From Legionella sp. (GTDB taxonomy: Bacteria > Pseudomonadota > Gammaproteobacteria > Legionellales > Legionellaceae), in contig PKDH01000001.1 of the NCBI GenBank assembly GCA_002863045.1, positions 1-53,826 of the forward strand: a DNA stretch of 53,826 nt, in the 5' to 3' direction. The position numbers were made by a program, and so were the translations under genes. The notes beneath the pieces were generated by a model, which had not been told where the DNA came from, did no database searches, and saw nothing but the letters and a program-made list of their open reading frames with translations. Positions 35,595 to 44,598 of the stretch are shown here, one piece after another (positions within the stretch are counted from its first letter, which is position 1; every line of letters starts with the position of its first letter).

Positions 35595-36806
35595 ATGAAG
35601 CAACTTTTATTATTAGCTTTATCTTTTCAAGTTTTTGCTTTGCCAGTGCCTTTGTTTAAAGCACCTCAAACCATGCATCCCATCACAACTCAATGTCTGA
35701 CATTAGCGGGACTTGACGCTTTAATTTATTCATCGGATGAACCATCATTACAAGAAATTCATACTTTATTAAGTGAGTCTAATCATCAATTATCCTCTGA
35801 TTTAATTGATAACGCGCTGCGTGTCATTGCATGTGCTAGACAACAAGACTTAGCCTATCAACCGATTCTTACGCTTATTGATTACTCAAAACCTTCTAAT
35901 GAAAAACGCTTATGGGTGTTTGATTTGCGTCATAAAAAAAGACTGTTTTATACCTATGCGTCTCATGGTATTAAATCCGGCACGCGATACACGCAATTTT
36001 TTTCCAATGTCTATAACAGCAAAGCCAGCAGTATGGGTGTTTATCTAACGAATAAAGCATATTACGGCCGTGAAGGATTATCGCTAAAATTGGATGGCCT
36101 TGATAAAGGTTTTAACCATAATGCCGCAAATCGTGCCATTGTAATGCATGGTGGCTGGTATGTTGAACCTGATTTTATCAAGCAATATCATCGAGCAGGA
36201 CGCAGCTGGGGATGCCCAGCTTTACCCCATAGTTTGTCTGATAACATCATTAATACCATTAAAAATAAATCATTATTAATTATGTATTATCCAGATAGTG
36301 ATTGGTATGCACACTCGCCTTATCTTAACTGCATGCCTTTATCACCTTTGACTTTATCGCAGAAAATTTCTGTCGCACCTCCCGAGACTTTGCCTCATCC
36401 AGAGATAGTATTTTTTGATAAAAATAATAATCACCGCCGCGATGAATCTGACCCAATTGTGGTGATAAAAGCGCTTGATTATCAAAAGATTTTTCAGCAA
36501 CCACCACCTGTTGCGCGTATGCTGCGCCGCCAGGTCAAGCAACAAGAATATATTGCCATCAACGCCCAAGAATTAGATAAAATTTCAACCAAACTTGATA
36601 CAGTTTGTTTATATTTTGTTTTACCAAAACTTAAAATGCAGCGTGGTTATTATTTGACTATGATGCAGCTAACACCCGTTGGGAATATTTTGGCCATTCG
36701 GCCTATTGTGACCGAATCACACCAGCTTTATGAGGTACGTGCTAATTTAAAACCCATCATGCGATTTGATACCACCAAAACCTTTATTCGTTGGCTTGGT
36801 TTATAA
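35595..36806 (+). CDS. Periplasmic L,D-transpeptidase-like protein (YkuD_2 family)
   Basis: 403 residues. The signal peptide MKQLLLLALSFQVFALPVP ends near 17-20. The catalytic region (about 110-235) includes WVFDLRHKKRLFYTYASHG, AIVMHGGWYVEP and HRAGRSWGCPALPHS, where the Cys is the presumed nucleophile, as in the murein L,D-transpeptidase catalytic-domain family PF13645. The C-terminal 150 residues are not recognised. ATG 35595 is preceded by AAGGA at good spacing, better than the ATG six bases earlier that overlaps it. It is the second transpeptidase-like gene of the window and of a different subfamily from the one at 320. Confidence 0.85.
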   Translation: MKQLLLLALSFQVFALPVPLFKAPQTMHPITTQCLTLAGLDALIYSSDEPSLQEIHTLLSESNHQLSSDLIDNALRVIACARQQDLAYQPILTLIDYSKPSNEKRLWVFDLRHKKRLFYTYASHGIKSGTRYTQFFSNVYNSKASSMGVYLTNKAYYGREGLSLKLDGLDKGFNHNAANRAIVMHGGWYVEPDFIKQYHRAGRSWGCPALPHSLSDNIINTIKNKSLLIMYYPDSDWYAHSPYLNCMPLSPLTLSQKISVAPPETLPHPEIVFFDKNNNHRRDESDPIVVIKALDYQKIFQQPPPVARMLRRQVKQQEYIAINAQELDKISTKLDTVCLYFVLPKLKMQRGYYLTMMQLTPVGNILAIRPIVTESHQLYEVRANLKPIMRFDTTKTFIRWLGL

Positions 36807-36859
36807 AGCCTACCATTGACTATACTTTTTATTATGGTAGACAAACTTAGTGATGGTGT

Positions 36860-38995
36860 ATGCCCAAAACAACCTATTTGAATGCGCTTTTTTTTAATTT
36901 AAATCGTTTTAAATTAAGCCGCACTATTTTAAATATCGTGTTTGTTTTGGCTTTAGTTTTACTCACAAGTTTAAGTTTTTTAGCGCATTATCATGTTAAA
37001 ACATTGATTAAATCTAACAATTGGGTCACACATACTTATCAAGTTATTAATTCAATTGAATCAGCACTCTATTATATGGTTGATATTGAATCGCATCAGC
37101 GCGCGTTTATTATTCTTCAACAAGATCATGAGTTAAATATTTTTGATGCCTTAAAAGATGATTTAAGAAAAAATGTAGAACAGTTGATTTATCTAACCAA
37201 AGATAATCCATCGCAACAAGCCCGAGCAGATGTTTTTAAACGTGTTGTTGAGCAACGTTTGCAATTATTAATACGTATTATCAAATTAAAACAAAGTGGT
37301 AGACTAATCATTCATAGTGGTATTTTTAATGACAGCATTGCGTTATCTAATCAGGTCAAGGCATTGGGTCAGGAAATGAAATCCGTGGAGATGACCCTAT
37401 TAAAAGAACGTGATAATGGCGCTTTTAATCAAACTAAAAATGCCCAATTTATGTTAACTGCCGGCAGCATTATTAGTTTTATATTGCTTGCCTTTGCTTT
37501 TTTGCTTGTGAATAAAGAATTGGCCGCACATTGTGTTTCTGAAAAAACGAATGATGCCACTCAAGCTAGATTGAATAAAATTATCAACAGTGTGAGTGAT
37601 ATGATAGCCGCTTTTGATAATAACCACTGTTTTATTATTTTTAACGATGCCTATAAAAACGAATTTAAGCGCTTATTTAATAAAACCATATACATTGGCA
37701 TGAATTTAAATGAAGCATTTAATGCCGTGCCTCAATCAAAAAAAAAGATTGCCAATATATGGCAGACCTCCTTGCTTAAAAATGATTTTAACCAAATGCT
37801 TGAAGTCACTCTTGATGATGCCCCGTGTTATTATGAAATATCTTCCAATTTCGTTGAGGATGCGCATAATACGATTGGTGTTGTACAAAATGTACGCAAT
37901 ATTACTAAGCGTATTCAAGAACATACAAAGCTACAAGATTCTTATGAGAAGCAAGCACTGAGTTTGCGTGATTTACAAGAAAAGAATACTCAAATTACTC
38001 TGCTAGTTGAGATGAGTGACATCATGCTCGCCTGTAATTCACAAGAAGAGATCACCCAAGTTCTTGGTAAATATCCGCAAATTTTGCTGCCATTTACACG
38101 TGGCTATCTGTATGCCATGCATCCTTCTAAAAATTATCTAGAACAAAGTTTATCGTGGGGCGCACCGCATGAACAAAATGTCACTTTTCAACCAGATGAT
38201 TGTTGGGCGATTAAGTTGGGTCGTCAACACAAAGTAAATCATGCCACCCAAGAATTAACCTGCAGCCATGTGGTGAATCAGAACGATGACTATGGTTATT
38301 TATGTTTGCCACTTATGGCACAAAACGATATTTACGGTTTGCTGTATTTAGAAGGTCAAACCCATGAAGGGACGCTATTTAATGCCAATGAATCTTTACT
38401 CATTAATGCTTTTGCTGAACTTACCGCGCTTGCTTTAGCAAACGTGCGTTTGCGTGATAACTTGCGCCATCAGTCTATTAGAGATCCACTGACAGCTTTG
38501 TATAATCGCCGTTATTTAGATGATTTTTTATTCAAACAACTTCATCAAGCCAAACGTAGTCATCTATCTTTCGCAATTTTAATGCTCGATTTAGACCATT
38601 TTAAAAAAATTAACGACACATATGGGCATGATGCCGGTGACATGGTTTTAAAAGAAGCCGGCAAAATATTACAAAATAATGTGCGAGCGGGTGATATCGC
38701 TACCCGTTATGGTGGTGAAGAATTTATTGTTCTTCTATATGACATTAATCAAGAACATGCCGTTGAGCGCGCTGAAGCGATTCGTCACGATATTGCACAA
38801 ATTAATATTAAATATGGTGCACAGATTGTAGGCCCTATCACTACCTCGGTTGGTATCGCTCTGTTCCCACTAGATGCTGATAGCCCTAAAGAATTAATTG
38901 AGGCCGCCGATAAAGCCTTATATTTTGCTAAAAAAACCGGACGCAATAAATTGGTACTTTACCATGATTTAAAAACAAACCAATTTGTATATTAA
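36860..38995 (+). CDS. Membrane diguanylate cyclase: CHASE3-PAS-GAF-GGDEF
   Basis: 711 residues. Order: transmembrane helix about 24-44; extracytoplasmic CHASE3 domain about 48-195 (ESHQRAFIILQQDHELN); second transmembrane helix about 200-218; PAS-like domain about 235-350; coiled linker; GAF about 385-530; GGDEF about 545-705. The active site is GGEEF (618-622), and RAGD five residues upstream is an intact I-site for feedback inhibition by c-di-GMP. Substrate-binding DLDHFKKINDTYGHDAGD is conserved. It makes c-di-GMP from GTP. A cyclic-nucleotide-binding protein gene follows 33 bp downstream, so the two may form a signalling pair. Confidence 0.95.
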   Translation: MPKTTYLNALFFNLNRFKLSRTILNIVFVLALVLLTSLSFLAHYHVKTLIKSNNWVTHTYQVINSIESALYYMVDIESHQRAFIILQQDHELNIFDALKDDLRKNVEQLIYLTKDNPSQQARADVFKRVVEQRLQLLIRIIKLKQSGRLIIHSGIFNDSIALSNQVKALGQEMKSVEMTLLKERDNGAFNQTKNAQFMLTAGSIISFILLAFAFLLVNKELAAHCVSEKTNDATQARLNKIINSVSDMIAAFDNNHCFIIFNDAYKNEFKRLFNKTIYIGMNLNEAFNAVPQSKKKIANIWQTSLLKNDFNQMLEVTLDDAPCYYEISSNFVEDAHNTIGVVQNVRNITKRIQEHTKLQDSYEKQALSLRDLQEKNTQITLLVEMSDIMLACNSQEEITQVLGKYPQILLPFTRGYLYAMHPSKNYLEQSLSWGAPHEQNVTFQPDDCWAIKLGRQHKVNHATQELTCSHVVNQNDDYGYLCLPLMAQNDIYGLLYLEGQTHEGTLFNANESLLINAFAELTALALANVRLRDNLRHQSIRDPLTALYNRRYLDDFLFKQLHQAKRSHLSFAILMLDLDHFKKINDTYGHDAGDMVLKEAGKILQNNVRAGDIATRYGGEEFIVLLYDINQEHAVERAEAIRHDIAQINIKYGAQIVGPITTSVGIALFPLDADSPKELIEAADKALYFAKKTGRNKLVLYHDLKTNQFVY

Positions 38996-39028
38996 CCAGG
39001 TAACATCTTTTTTTCGAGGATTCATATT

Positions 39029-39484
39029 GTGATAATTAATCATCTAAATCCTATTGAAATTATGCCCATCATTGATTCCATTATGCTTTTTACCTCCCTT
39101 GATGAACATGAAAAAGATTTAATTGCCTCAAGATGTCATTTTCTTGATTTACCCGCAGACACCAAAGTCATCGAGCAAGGTGAAATAGCAGATACTTTTC
39201 ATGCGATTGTTTATGGTCGTGTGATTATATCAATTAAAAGCCAAAGCCAAGGCTGGGTTCGGGCCGGGATGATGAGTGCGGGTAATGTATTTGGTGAGAT
39301 TGCTATTATCAAAAACATACCACGCATTGCGCGAGTTACAACTTACACCTCCTGCCGATTTTTGACGATTAACTCACATGATTTTCTCGAAATTTATCAT
39401 TATTTTTCAGCTAAAGCGCGCGATAATATTCAACTTATCATTGCTAAACGCCTTGAACAAAGTAAGTACTATACTAATTTGTGA
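39029..39484 (+). CDS. Stand-alone cyclic-nucleotide-binding domain protein
   Basis: 151 residues, one CRP-type beta-roll without a DNA-binding domain. The phosphate-binding cassette GNVFGEIAIIKNIPRIARVTTY (about 88-109) keeps the Gly-Glu and Pro-Arg residues. A GTG start at 39029 has GAGGA eight bases upstream. It follows the diguanylate cyclase closely and probably is co-expressed. It may act as a sensor subunit for another protein. Whether it binds cAMP, c-di-GMP or nothing cannot be told from sequence. Confidence 0.85.
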   Translation: MIINHLNPIEIMPIIDSIMLFTSLDEHEKDLIASRCHFLDLPADTKVIEQGEIADTFHAIVYGRVIISIKSQSQGWVRAGMMSAGNVFGEIAIIKNIPRIARVTTYTSCRFLTINSHDFLEIYHYFSAKARDNIQLIIAKRLEQSKYYTNL

Positions 39485-39518
39485 CCCTTTACTTAACACC
39501 ATTAAAAGGATATTGAAT

Positions 39519-40067
39519 ATGAGTTTATTACAAGGATTAACTGTTGGCATATTAGTTGCTGATGGTTTTGAGCAAATTGAAATGACCAAGCCACAGGAGG
39601 CTTTAGAGCATGCTTTGGCTAAAACGCTTATTATTTCACCTAAAAATGAGTATGTTGAAGGCTGGCATCATATGCAAAAAGGCGATGATTTTAAGGTAGA
39701 TGTCACATTAGATGATATTGATGCCAGCCAAATTGACGCGCTCTTACTGCCAGGTGGAGTACATAACCCTGATACTCTGCGCTTAAATCCCAAAGCGGTA
39801 GCCTTGGTCCAGGATATACTCGCGCAACAAAAACCTGTTGCGGCCATTTGTCATGGACCTTGGTTACTCATTGAGGCTCAGGTGCTTAAAGATAAGCATG
39901 TCACTTCGTGGGCTTCAATTAAAACAGATTTAATGAATGCCGGTGCCAATTGGCAGGATAAAGCCACCGTTGAAGATGGCTTGATTTTAACCAGCCGTCA
40001 GCCAGATGATATTCCCCTTTTTAATGAGGCTATGCTTAAACTTTTTGCCCGCCAACAAAAAGATTGA
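39519..40067 (+). CDS. DJ-1/PfpI-family protein (type 1 glutamine amidotransferase fold)
   Basis: 182 residues. LTVGILVADGFEQIEMTKPQEAL (about 7-29) provides the conserved Glu; ALLLPGGVHNPDTLR and the nucleophile elbow VAAICHGPWLLIEA (Cys near 106, His next) are typical PfpI/YhbO. Members act as deglycases or stress proteins. The frame opens earlier inside the preceding gene, but ATG 39519 with AAAAGGA upstream is the family start. It lies 34 bp after the cNMP-binding gene. Confidence 0.92.
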   Translation: MSLLQGLTVGILVADGFEQIEMTKPQEALEHALAKTLIISPKNEYVEGWHHMQKGDDFKVDVTLDDIDASQIDALLLPGGVHNPDTLRLNPKAVALVQDILAQQKPVAAICHGPWLLIEAQVLKDKHVTSWASIKTDLMNAGANWQDKATVEDGLILTSRQPDDIPLFNEAMLKLFARQQKD

Positions 40068-40077
40068 TTTTAAAAAC

Positions 40078-40097
40078 GCGCGCTTTTATTAGCGCGC
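40078..40097 (-). terminator. Intrinsic terminator after the SDR gene
   Basis: On the minus strand GCGCGC (40097-40092), loop TAATAAAA, GCGCGC (40083-40078), then GTTTTT. It overlaps the stop codon of the SDR gene. Confidence 0.65.
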
Positions 40098-40838
40098 TTG
40101 CATTCTAAGTGCACCATCTAAGCGAATCACTTCGCCATTGATTATCTCATTATCGATGATATGTTTAACCAAGCTTGCATATTCTGCTGGCTTACCCAAG
40201 CGTTTAGGAAACGTGACAGTGGCCGCCAAACTGGTTTGTACGTCTTCTGGCATATTAAGTAGCATAGGGGTGGCAAATAACCCTGGTGCAATGGTGTTAA
40301 CGCGAATGGCATGAGCAGCCAATTCACGCGCAGCCGGCAGGGTCATTGCCACGACACCACCTTTAGAAGCACTATAGGCTAGTTGACCAATTTGACCTTC
40401 AAAAGCTGCAACAGACGCAGTATTGATAATCACCCCTCTTTCAGTTTGCTCATTGGATAAGGGTTGCTTAATCATAGCATCAGCGACCAAACGCATGACA
40501 TTAAAGGTACCGATTAAATTGACGTCTAAAACATGCTTAAAATCGTCAAGCGGCATCACGCCATGACGGCCTACCATTTTTTTAGCTGGTGCGATGCCTG
40601 CGCAATTTACACAAACATTTGGGGTACCCAGTGCATCAATGATTGTATCAAGGGCTGCTTGTACATCTGCCTCAATTCTCACATCACAAGCAAGGGTTAA
40701 ATCTGCCATTGAATCTGTTGATTGATGGTTATCAAGACTTGCTACTTTCATGCCTGATTTTTTTAATAACTCAACGCAACTGCGTCCTAATCCTGAGTTA
40801 CCGCCTGTCACTATTGCTATGGTGTGGTTCATATTCAT
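40089..40838 (-). CDS. Short-chain dehydrogenase (3-hydroxyacyl-CoA dehydrogenase type)
   Basis: 249 residues, classical SDR. Cofactor motif TGGNSGLG (about 11-18), NCAG near 89, catalytic Ser in INTASVAAF, and YSASK (Tyr near 157, Lys 161). The DNH segment after beta2 and the pattern RLGKPAEYASLVKHIIDNEIINGEVIRLDGALRM resemble HSD17B10-like 3-hydroxyacyl-CoA (2-methyl-3-hydroxybutyryl-CoA) dehydrogenases that use NAD. A role in branched-chain or fatty acyl-CoA oxidation would fit fadIJ but is inferred. It starts one base after the upstream hydrolase stop. A second ATG two codons in (40832) is possible. Confidence 0.88.
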   Translation of the reverse strand: MNMNHTIAIVTGGNSGLGRSCVELLKKSGMKVASLDNHQSTDSMADLTLACDVRIEADVQAALDTIIDALGTPNVCVNCAGIAPAKKMVGRHGVMPLDDFKHVLDVNLIGTFNVMRLVADAMIKQPLSNEQTERGVIINTASVAAFEGQIGQLAYSASKGGVVAMTLPAARELAAHAIRVNTIAPGLFATPMLLNMPEDVQTSLAATVTFPKRLGKPAEYASLVKHIIDNEIINGEVIRLDGALRMQAR

Positions 40839-40839
40839 C

Positions 40840-41391
40840 TCACTCTTTTTTAAAAAAATCTCGACTTAATTGTTTAAATAGTGGGGTATTAGCATCTTCA
40901 AGCCACTCAAAAAAAACCATTTCTACCGTCACAAGCTGAATATGATGTTGACCTAGGCGATGTAAGCCTTGTTGATGGTCATGATCAAAGCGGCTGCTTA
41001 CGGCATTGGTTACCACAAAAACCTCAAACCCCTGGGCTTTTAAATCAAGTGCACTTTGTAATATACACACATGTGTTTCAATGCCTATCAGCACAATGTA
41101 TGGTTTTTTTAATGCAAGAAGTTGCTGCTGAAATAAAGCGCTTCGCCAACAAGAAAAATAAGTTTTAGTCACTATGCATTCAGAAGATATATTCGCTTTC
41201 AAACAACTTAAGGTTTGCCCCAAACCTTGTGGATATTGTTCACTTATAAGTATCGGTACTTGCAAATGTTGTGCTAGACAAAGCAGTTTATGGCATTGCT
41301 GGATAAGCTTTGTATGATTGAGCACAAGTGGCGTCAATTTTTCTTGTACATCAATTAAAACAAGACATGAATTTTCTTTATTTAACAGCAT
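40840..41391 (-). CDS. Isochorismatase-family cysteine hydrolase (YcaC-like)
   Basis: 183 residues. Catalytic triad elements: Asp in CLVLIDVQEKL (about 14), Lys in VTKTYFSCW (about 76) and Cys in GIETHVCILQSA (about 109), with the cis-peptide pattern of the family. Related proteins hydrolyse amides or unknown small substrates. It is upstream of the SDR gene with a one-base gap, so they form an operon ending at the terminator near 40080. Substrate unknown. Confidence 0.9.
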   Translation of the reverse strand: MLLNKENSCLVLIDVQEKLTPLVLNHTKLIQQCHKLLCLAQHLQVPILISEQYPQGLGQTLSCLKANISSECIVTKTYFSCWRSALFQQQLLALKKPYIVLIGIETHVCILQSALDLKAQGFEVFVVTNAVSSRFDHDHQQGLHRLGQHHIQLVTVEMVFFEWLEDANTPLFKQLSRDFFKKE

Positions 41392-41476
41392 GTTTTCTCC
41401 TTAAAAAAGCTAGGTACCTGTCTGAAATTAGGCTAAGCTAGACAATTTTATCGTCTTATTTTACTGAGAATGAGTC

Positions 41477-42436
41477 ATGTCATATCGCCAATACTTAAGA
41501 CCATGGTTTAGCCTATGTTTTATTTGGTGTGCAGCTTTACAAGCTCAAACCCTACCACCCTCGTTTACAGGCCCTTTACTTGCGCCAGCCGCGCAAACCA
41601 CACCATTTAAGCATCATAATCTTGAAACCTACCTGTTTTTTACTGATCTCTCAGGCGTTTACAATAGTTACCGTAAAGTTACTCACACGCCTGGCAATAA
41701 AAGTTATGCTATTAATCCGTTATATTCTTACGGACTGACCTCATTTAGCGATATTCAATATAGCATTCCCTATAATTTCAATCAAAATCAAGGAGCTTTT
41801 GATAGTGGCTTTAGTGATGTAAGTGTCACGTTAGGATTTCAAGTATTAACTCAAAAACCCAATCATCTGCTACCTGATTTACGCGTGACTCTACAAACTA
41901 TTTTACCTAGCGGCAATTATCAAAATCTAAATCCTAATTTACATTTTACTGATGCCACCGGTTTAGGTAGCTATCAAACTGCTTTAAATTTAAATTTTGG
42001 TTATCTTTTTACCCTCAATCCAAGCCATGTGGTGCGCACCCGCTTAAGTCTTGGATATACACTCGCCTCCCCGGTTAAGGTGACCGGTTATTCAATATAT
42101 GGCGGTAGTGCCAATACGATTGGCAAGATACATCCGGGTAACATGTTAACACTTGATGCTGCAGCTGAATTTAATCTAACCGAGCATTGGGTGGGGGTAA
42201 TGGAAACATTTATCTCAAGCCGCAGTCAATTAACGTTTAATGGCTTTCCGGGCTTAACCGATAATACGTTTAATCAGTTAAATAAAGGCATTACCAAAGC
42301 GCTCACACTTGCGCCAGCCATTGAATATAATCTGAATCAACATCTAGGCTTTATTGCCGGCCCCTGGTTTACCCTACGCGGTAAAGAGACCGCACAATTT
42401 TTATCTTATGTCGTTGCTGTTAATTTTTATTGGTAA
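41477..42436 (+). CDS. Outer-membrane beta-barrel protein (phenol MetA-like)
   Basis: 319 residues. Signal peptide about 1-23 (LCFIWCAALQAQ). The mature part is a series of amphipathic strands such as FSDVSVTLGFQVLTQ, LRVTLQTILPSG, VVRTRLSLGYTLASP and HLGFIAGPWFTLRG, and ends in FYW, the C-terminal aromatic signature of outer-membrane barrels. The layout resembles the transporter family named for MetA of phenol degradation (PF13557). Function unknown. It is divergent from the hydrolase-SDR operon with 85 bp between. Confidence 0.72.
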   Translation: MSYRQYLRPWFSLCFIWCAALQAQTLPPSFTGPLLAPAAQTTPFKHHNLETYLFFTDLSGVYNSYRKVTHTPGNKSYAINPLYSYGLTSFSDIQYSIPYNFNQNQGAFDSGFSDVSVTLGFQVLTQKPNHLLPDLRVTLQTILPSGNYQNLNPNLHFTDATGLGSYQTALNLNFGYLFTLNPSHVVRTRLSLGYTLASPVKVTGYSIYGGSANTIGKIHPGNMLTLDAAAEFNLTEHWVGVMETFISSRSQLTFNGFPGLTDNTFNQLNKGITKALTLAPAIEYNLNQHLGFIAGPWFTLRGKETAQFLSYVVAVNFYW

Positions 42437-42529
42437 GTATTTTATAAGTTAAATACAATGATTCTACTTGAATTAGCATTCCCCAAAACATCGTGATAGC
42501 ATCTTTTTTTTGTTAATTAAGGATGCTTT

Positions 42530-43468
42530 ATGTGGTTTAACAATGTTTTGATTTATTCCTATACTCAGGATAAAAACACGCTCACGCTCAATGATTTACT
42601 CAAAGAAGAAGCCTTAAAACCATGCCCACCTCATGCACGCACAAGCTATGGCTGGCTGCCAGTTAGAGATGATTCGTACGCCTTGGAAGTTGCCGGGAGT
42701 GCGCTCATTTGTTTTGCCAAAGAAGAAAGAATTTTACCTAAAAGCGTTATCAATCAATTGCTTTTTGAAAAAATTACTCAATTAGAACAGCAAGGTCGAG
42801 TCATTCGGCGTTCTGAAAAAGTACAGATGTGTGAGGAGCTTGAATTTGAGCTATTACCAAAAGCTTTTTGCTTACAAAAAAAACTAACGGCTATATTTGA
42901 TACAGTCAATCAGTACCTTATCATCAATACTGCAAGCTTGACTCAGGCTCATCATCTAACTGCATTACTGCGAAAAACAATTCCGGGGTTACATTTAAAT
43001 ATATTAAATACCGAAACTATGCCTTGCGTACAATTTGCCGAATGGATAACACATCCCGATACTCTACCTGCAGGTTTTGAGCTTGGGACTGATTGCTTAC
43101 TTGTGAGCCGACAAGATGAAAAAAAACGTATTAACTGCAAAGGTTATGAACTTGACGCTACAGAGATCACAGGTTTACTGGCACAAGATTTGTGTGTAAC
43201 TGAAATATCACTTATTTGGCAAGAACGTATTCAGTTTACCTTAACCACCGACCTAACACTCAAACGGTTAAAAAGCTTAGATTATTTACTTGATGAATTT
43301 AATGAATTAAAAGAACTTGATGAGGTTCATTTACAGCAAGACGCTGCTCTGGCTTTATTAAGTGGTGAGTTACGCGAGCTTATCAACGCCTTAACATCTC
43401 ATCTTCTAAAAGCATCTAACCATGAAACTATGCCAACTACTGGTCAAAAAACTTTAGAGATTGCCTAA
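42530..43468 (+). CDS. rdgC: Recombination-associated protein RdgC
   Basis: 312 residues, standard length. The N-terminus MWFNNVLIYSYTQD, CPPHARTSYGWLPV, CFAKEERILPKSVINQLL and the central GFELGTDCLLVSRQDEKKRINCKGYEL are diagnostic. RdgC forms a ring on double-stranded DNA, is nucleoid-associated and modulates RecA loading. It is alone on its strand and ends against bamD with a shared terminator. Confidence 0.97.
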   Translation: MWFNNVLIYSYTQDKNTLTLNDLLKEEALKPCPPHARTSYGWLPVRDDSYALEVAGSALICFAKEERILPKSVINQLLFEKITQLEQQGRVIRRSEKVQMCEELEFELLPKAFCLQKKLTAIFDTVNQYLIINTASLTQAHHLTALLRKTIPGLHLNILNTETMPCVQFAEWITHPDTLPAGFELGTDCLLVSRQDEKKRINCKGYELDATEITGLLAQDLCVTEISLIWQERIQFTLTTDLTLKRLKSLDYLLDEFNELKELDEVHLQQDAALALLSGELRELINALTSHLLKASNHETMPTTGQKTLEIA

Positions 43469-43469
43469 A

Positions 43470-43503
43470 AATACGCTTTATATCGATGGATATAAAGCGT
43501 ATT
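43470..43503. terminator. Bidirectional terminator between rdgC and bamD
   Basis: Perfect 15-bp arms (43470-43484 and 43489-43503: AATACGCTTTATATC and its complement) with loop GATG, directly between two convergent stop codons. Flanks are A-rich on one side and T/A-rich on the other. Confidence 0.85.
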
Positions 43504-43508
43504 AAATA

Positions 43509-44270
43509 TCATACCAGCGCTTGATGATAAGTGGCTGCATACACCATCTGCGCTTCTTTTGCGGCCTGTTCTAGGCCTAAAGCACGGTTGGCGCGATACA
43601 TAATCACCAACGCTTCTTTGGCGCTAGGGGCTTGAGGGTAAGTTTTAATAAGTTGATTGGCACGCTCAATCGCGGCAACATACATTTTGCGCTCGAAATA
43701 GAACTTAGCAATATTTAACTGTTTTTGTGCAAACATATTACGCAAATAAATCATGCGCTGTAATGCATTAGCTTTATAACGGCTATTGGGAAACCGCTGA
43801 ATCAACAATGAAAAATCATTATACGATTGTGCTTGAGTGCCTGGGTCTCGCCAAGATTCATCCAGCGGTAAAACCGTGGCAAACGAGCCACGAACTTGTT
43901 GAAAATTGGCCAAGCCTTTCATGTAATAAGCGTAATCAACGTGGCTTGCACGTGGATAAAGATGAATGAAGCGCTCAGACGTTGCTGCAGCTGAAGCAAA
44001 ATCCTCTTTTTTATAATAAGCATATATCAGATTCATTTGCGCTTTTTCGGCGTAACGACTAAAGGGATACATAGACTCTAAAGCTTCTAGCTGATTGATG
44101 GCAGTGGTATATTCGCCTTTTTTTAAAGCTTGCTCTGATTCTAAAAATAACTGTTGAGCTGACATACTTTTGTAAGGGCCTGTCAAATCATCGTCATTAT
44201 TTCCCCACCAAGTACAAGACATCATTGAGATTAAGGCAATAGATACTAAAAAACGGTTCATTTTTTTCAT
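43509..44270 (-). CDS. bamD: Outer-membrane protein assembly factor BamD (lipoprotein)
   Basis: 253 residues. A lipoprotein signal ends at MMSCTWW with Cys19 as the lipidated residue; the lipobox is non-canonical. Five TPR units follow, including AEKAQMNLIYAYYKKEDFASAAATSERFIHLYPRASHVDYAYYMKGL, PLDESWRDPGTQ and SRYKANALQRMIYLRN, characteristic of BamD. It works with BamA in inserting outer-membrane barrels. GAG is upstream of the ATG at 44270. Confidence 0.96.
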   Translation of the reverse strand: MKKMNRFLVSIALISMMSCTWWGNNDDDLTGPYKSMSAQQLFLESEQALKKGEYTTAINQLEALESMYPFSRYAEKAQMNLIYAYYKKEDFASAAATSERFIHLYPRASHVDYAYYMKGLANFQQVRGSFATVLPLDESWRDPGTQAQSYNDFSLLIQRFPNSRYKANALQRMIYLRNMFAQKQLNIAKFYFERKMYVAAIERANQLIKTYPQAPSAKEALVIMYRANRALGLEQAAKEAQMVYAATYHQALV

Positions 44271-44360
44271 ACTTACACTCTTTTAACGCTACTTTATAGC
44301 TTTATTCAAACTTCACCAATTATACGCATCCTTAATTGAATTGCGAGTATAAAAAAATAT

Positions 44361-44389
44361 TTGCATTATCAAATGGTATGCGCTAATAT
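44361..44389 (+). promoter_or_regulatory. Promoter of tRNA-Ser(TGA) with GC-rich discriminator
   Basis: TTGCAT (44361-44366), 17-bp spacer, TAATAT (44384-44389), then TTCGCCC. The discriminator resembles that of the tRNA-Ser(GCT) promoter. Confidence 0.6.
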
Positions 44390-44400
44390 TTCGCCCAATC

Positions 44401-44488
44401 GGAGAGATGGCAGAGCGGTCGAATGCGGCGGTCTTGAAAACCGTTGAAGGGCAACCTTCCCAGGGTTCGAATCCCTGTCTCTCCGCCA
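44401..44488 (+). tRNA. tRNA-Ser (anticodon TGA)
   Basis: 88 nt with encoded CCA. Acceptor GGAGAGA pairs with TCTCTCC, anticodon loop CTTGAAA (TGA), long variable arm, T arm GGGTTCGAATCCC. It decodes UCA/UCG. Confidence 0.98.
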
Positions 44489-44598
44489 TCATAATTATCT
44501 TAGCTTGCTTCAACACTCAATATTTTATATTAACCACCTAGCACGCAGAGCTGAGATAAATGCTCTATTAATAGCAGCATTCACCTCTTAAGATCACA

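Noticed and set aside
36811..36839. CTACCAT / ATGGTAG inverted repeat between the YkuD_2 gene and the cyclase
   Set aside because: The arms are 7 bp with a long loop and no T tract following, so it is not a convincing terminator or operator.
44313..44516. A 67-codon minus-strand frame
   Set aside because: It is the antisense of tRNA-Ser(TGA).
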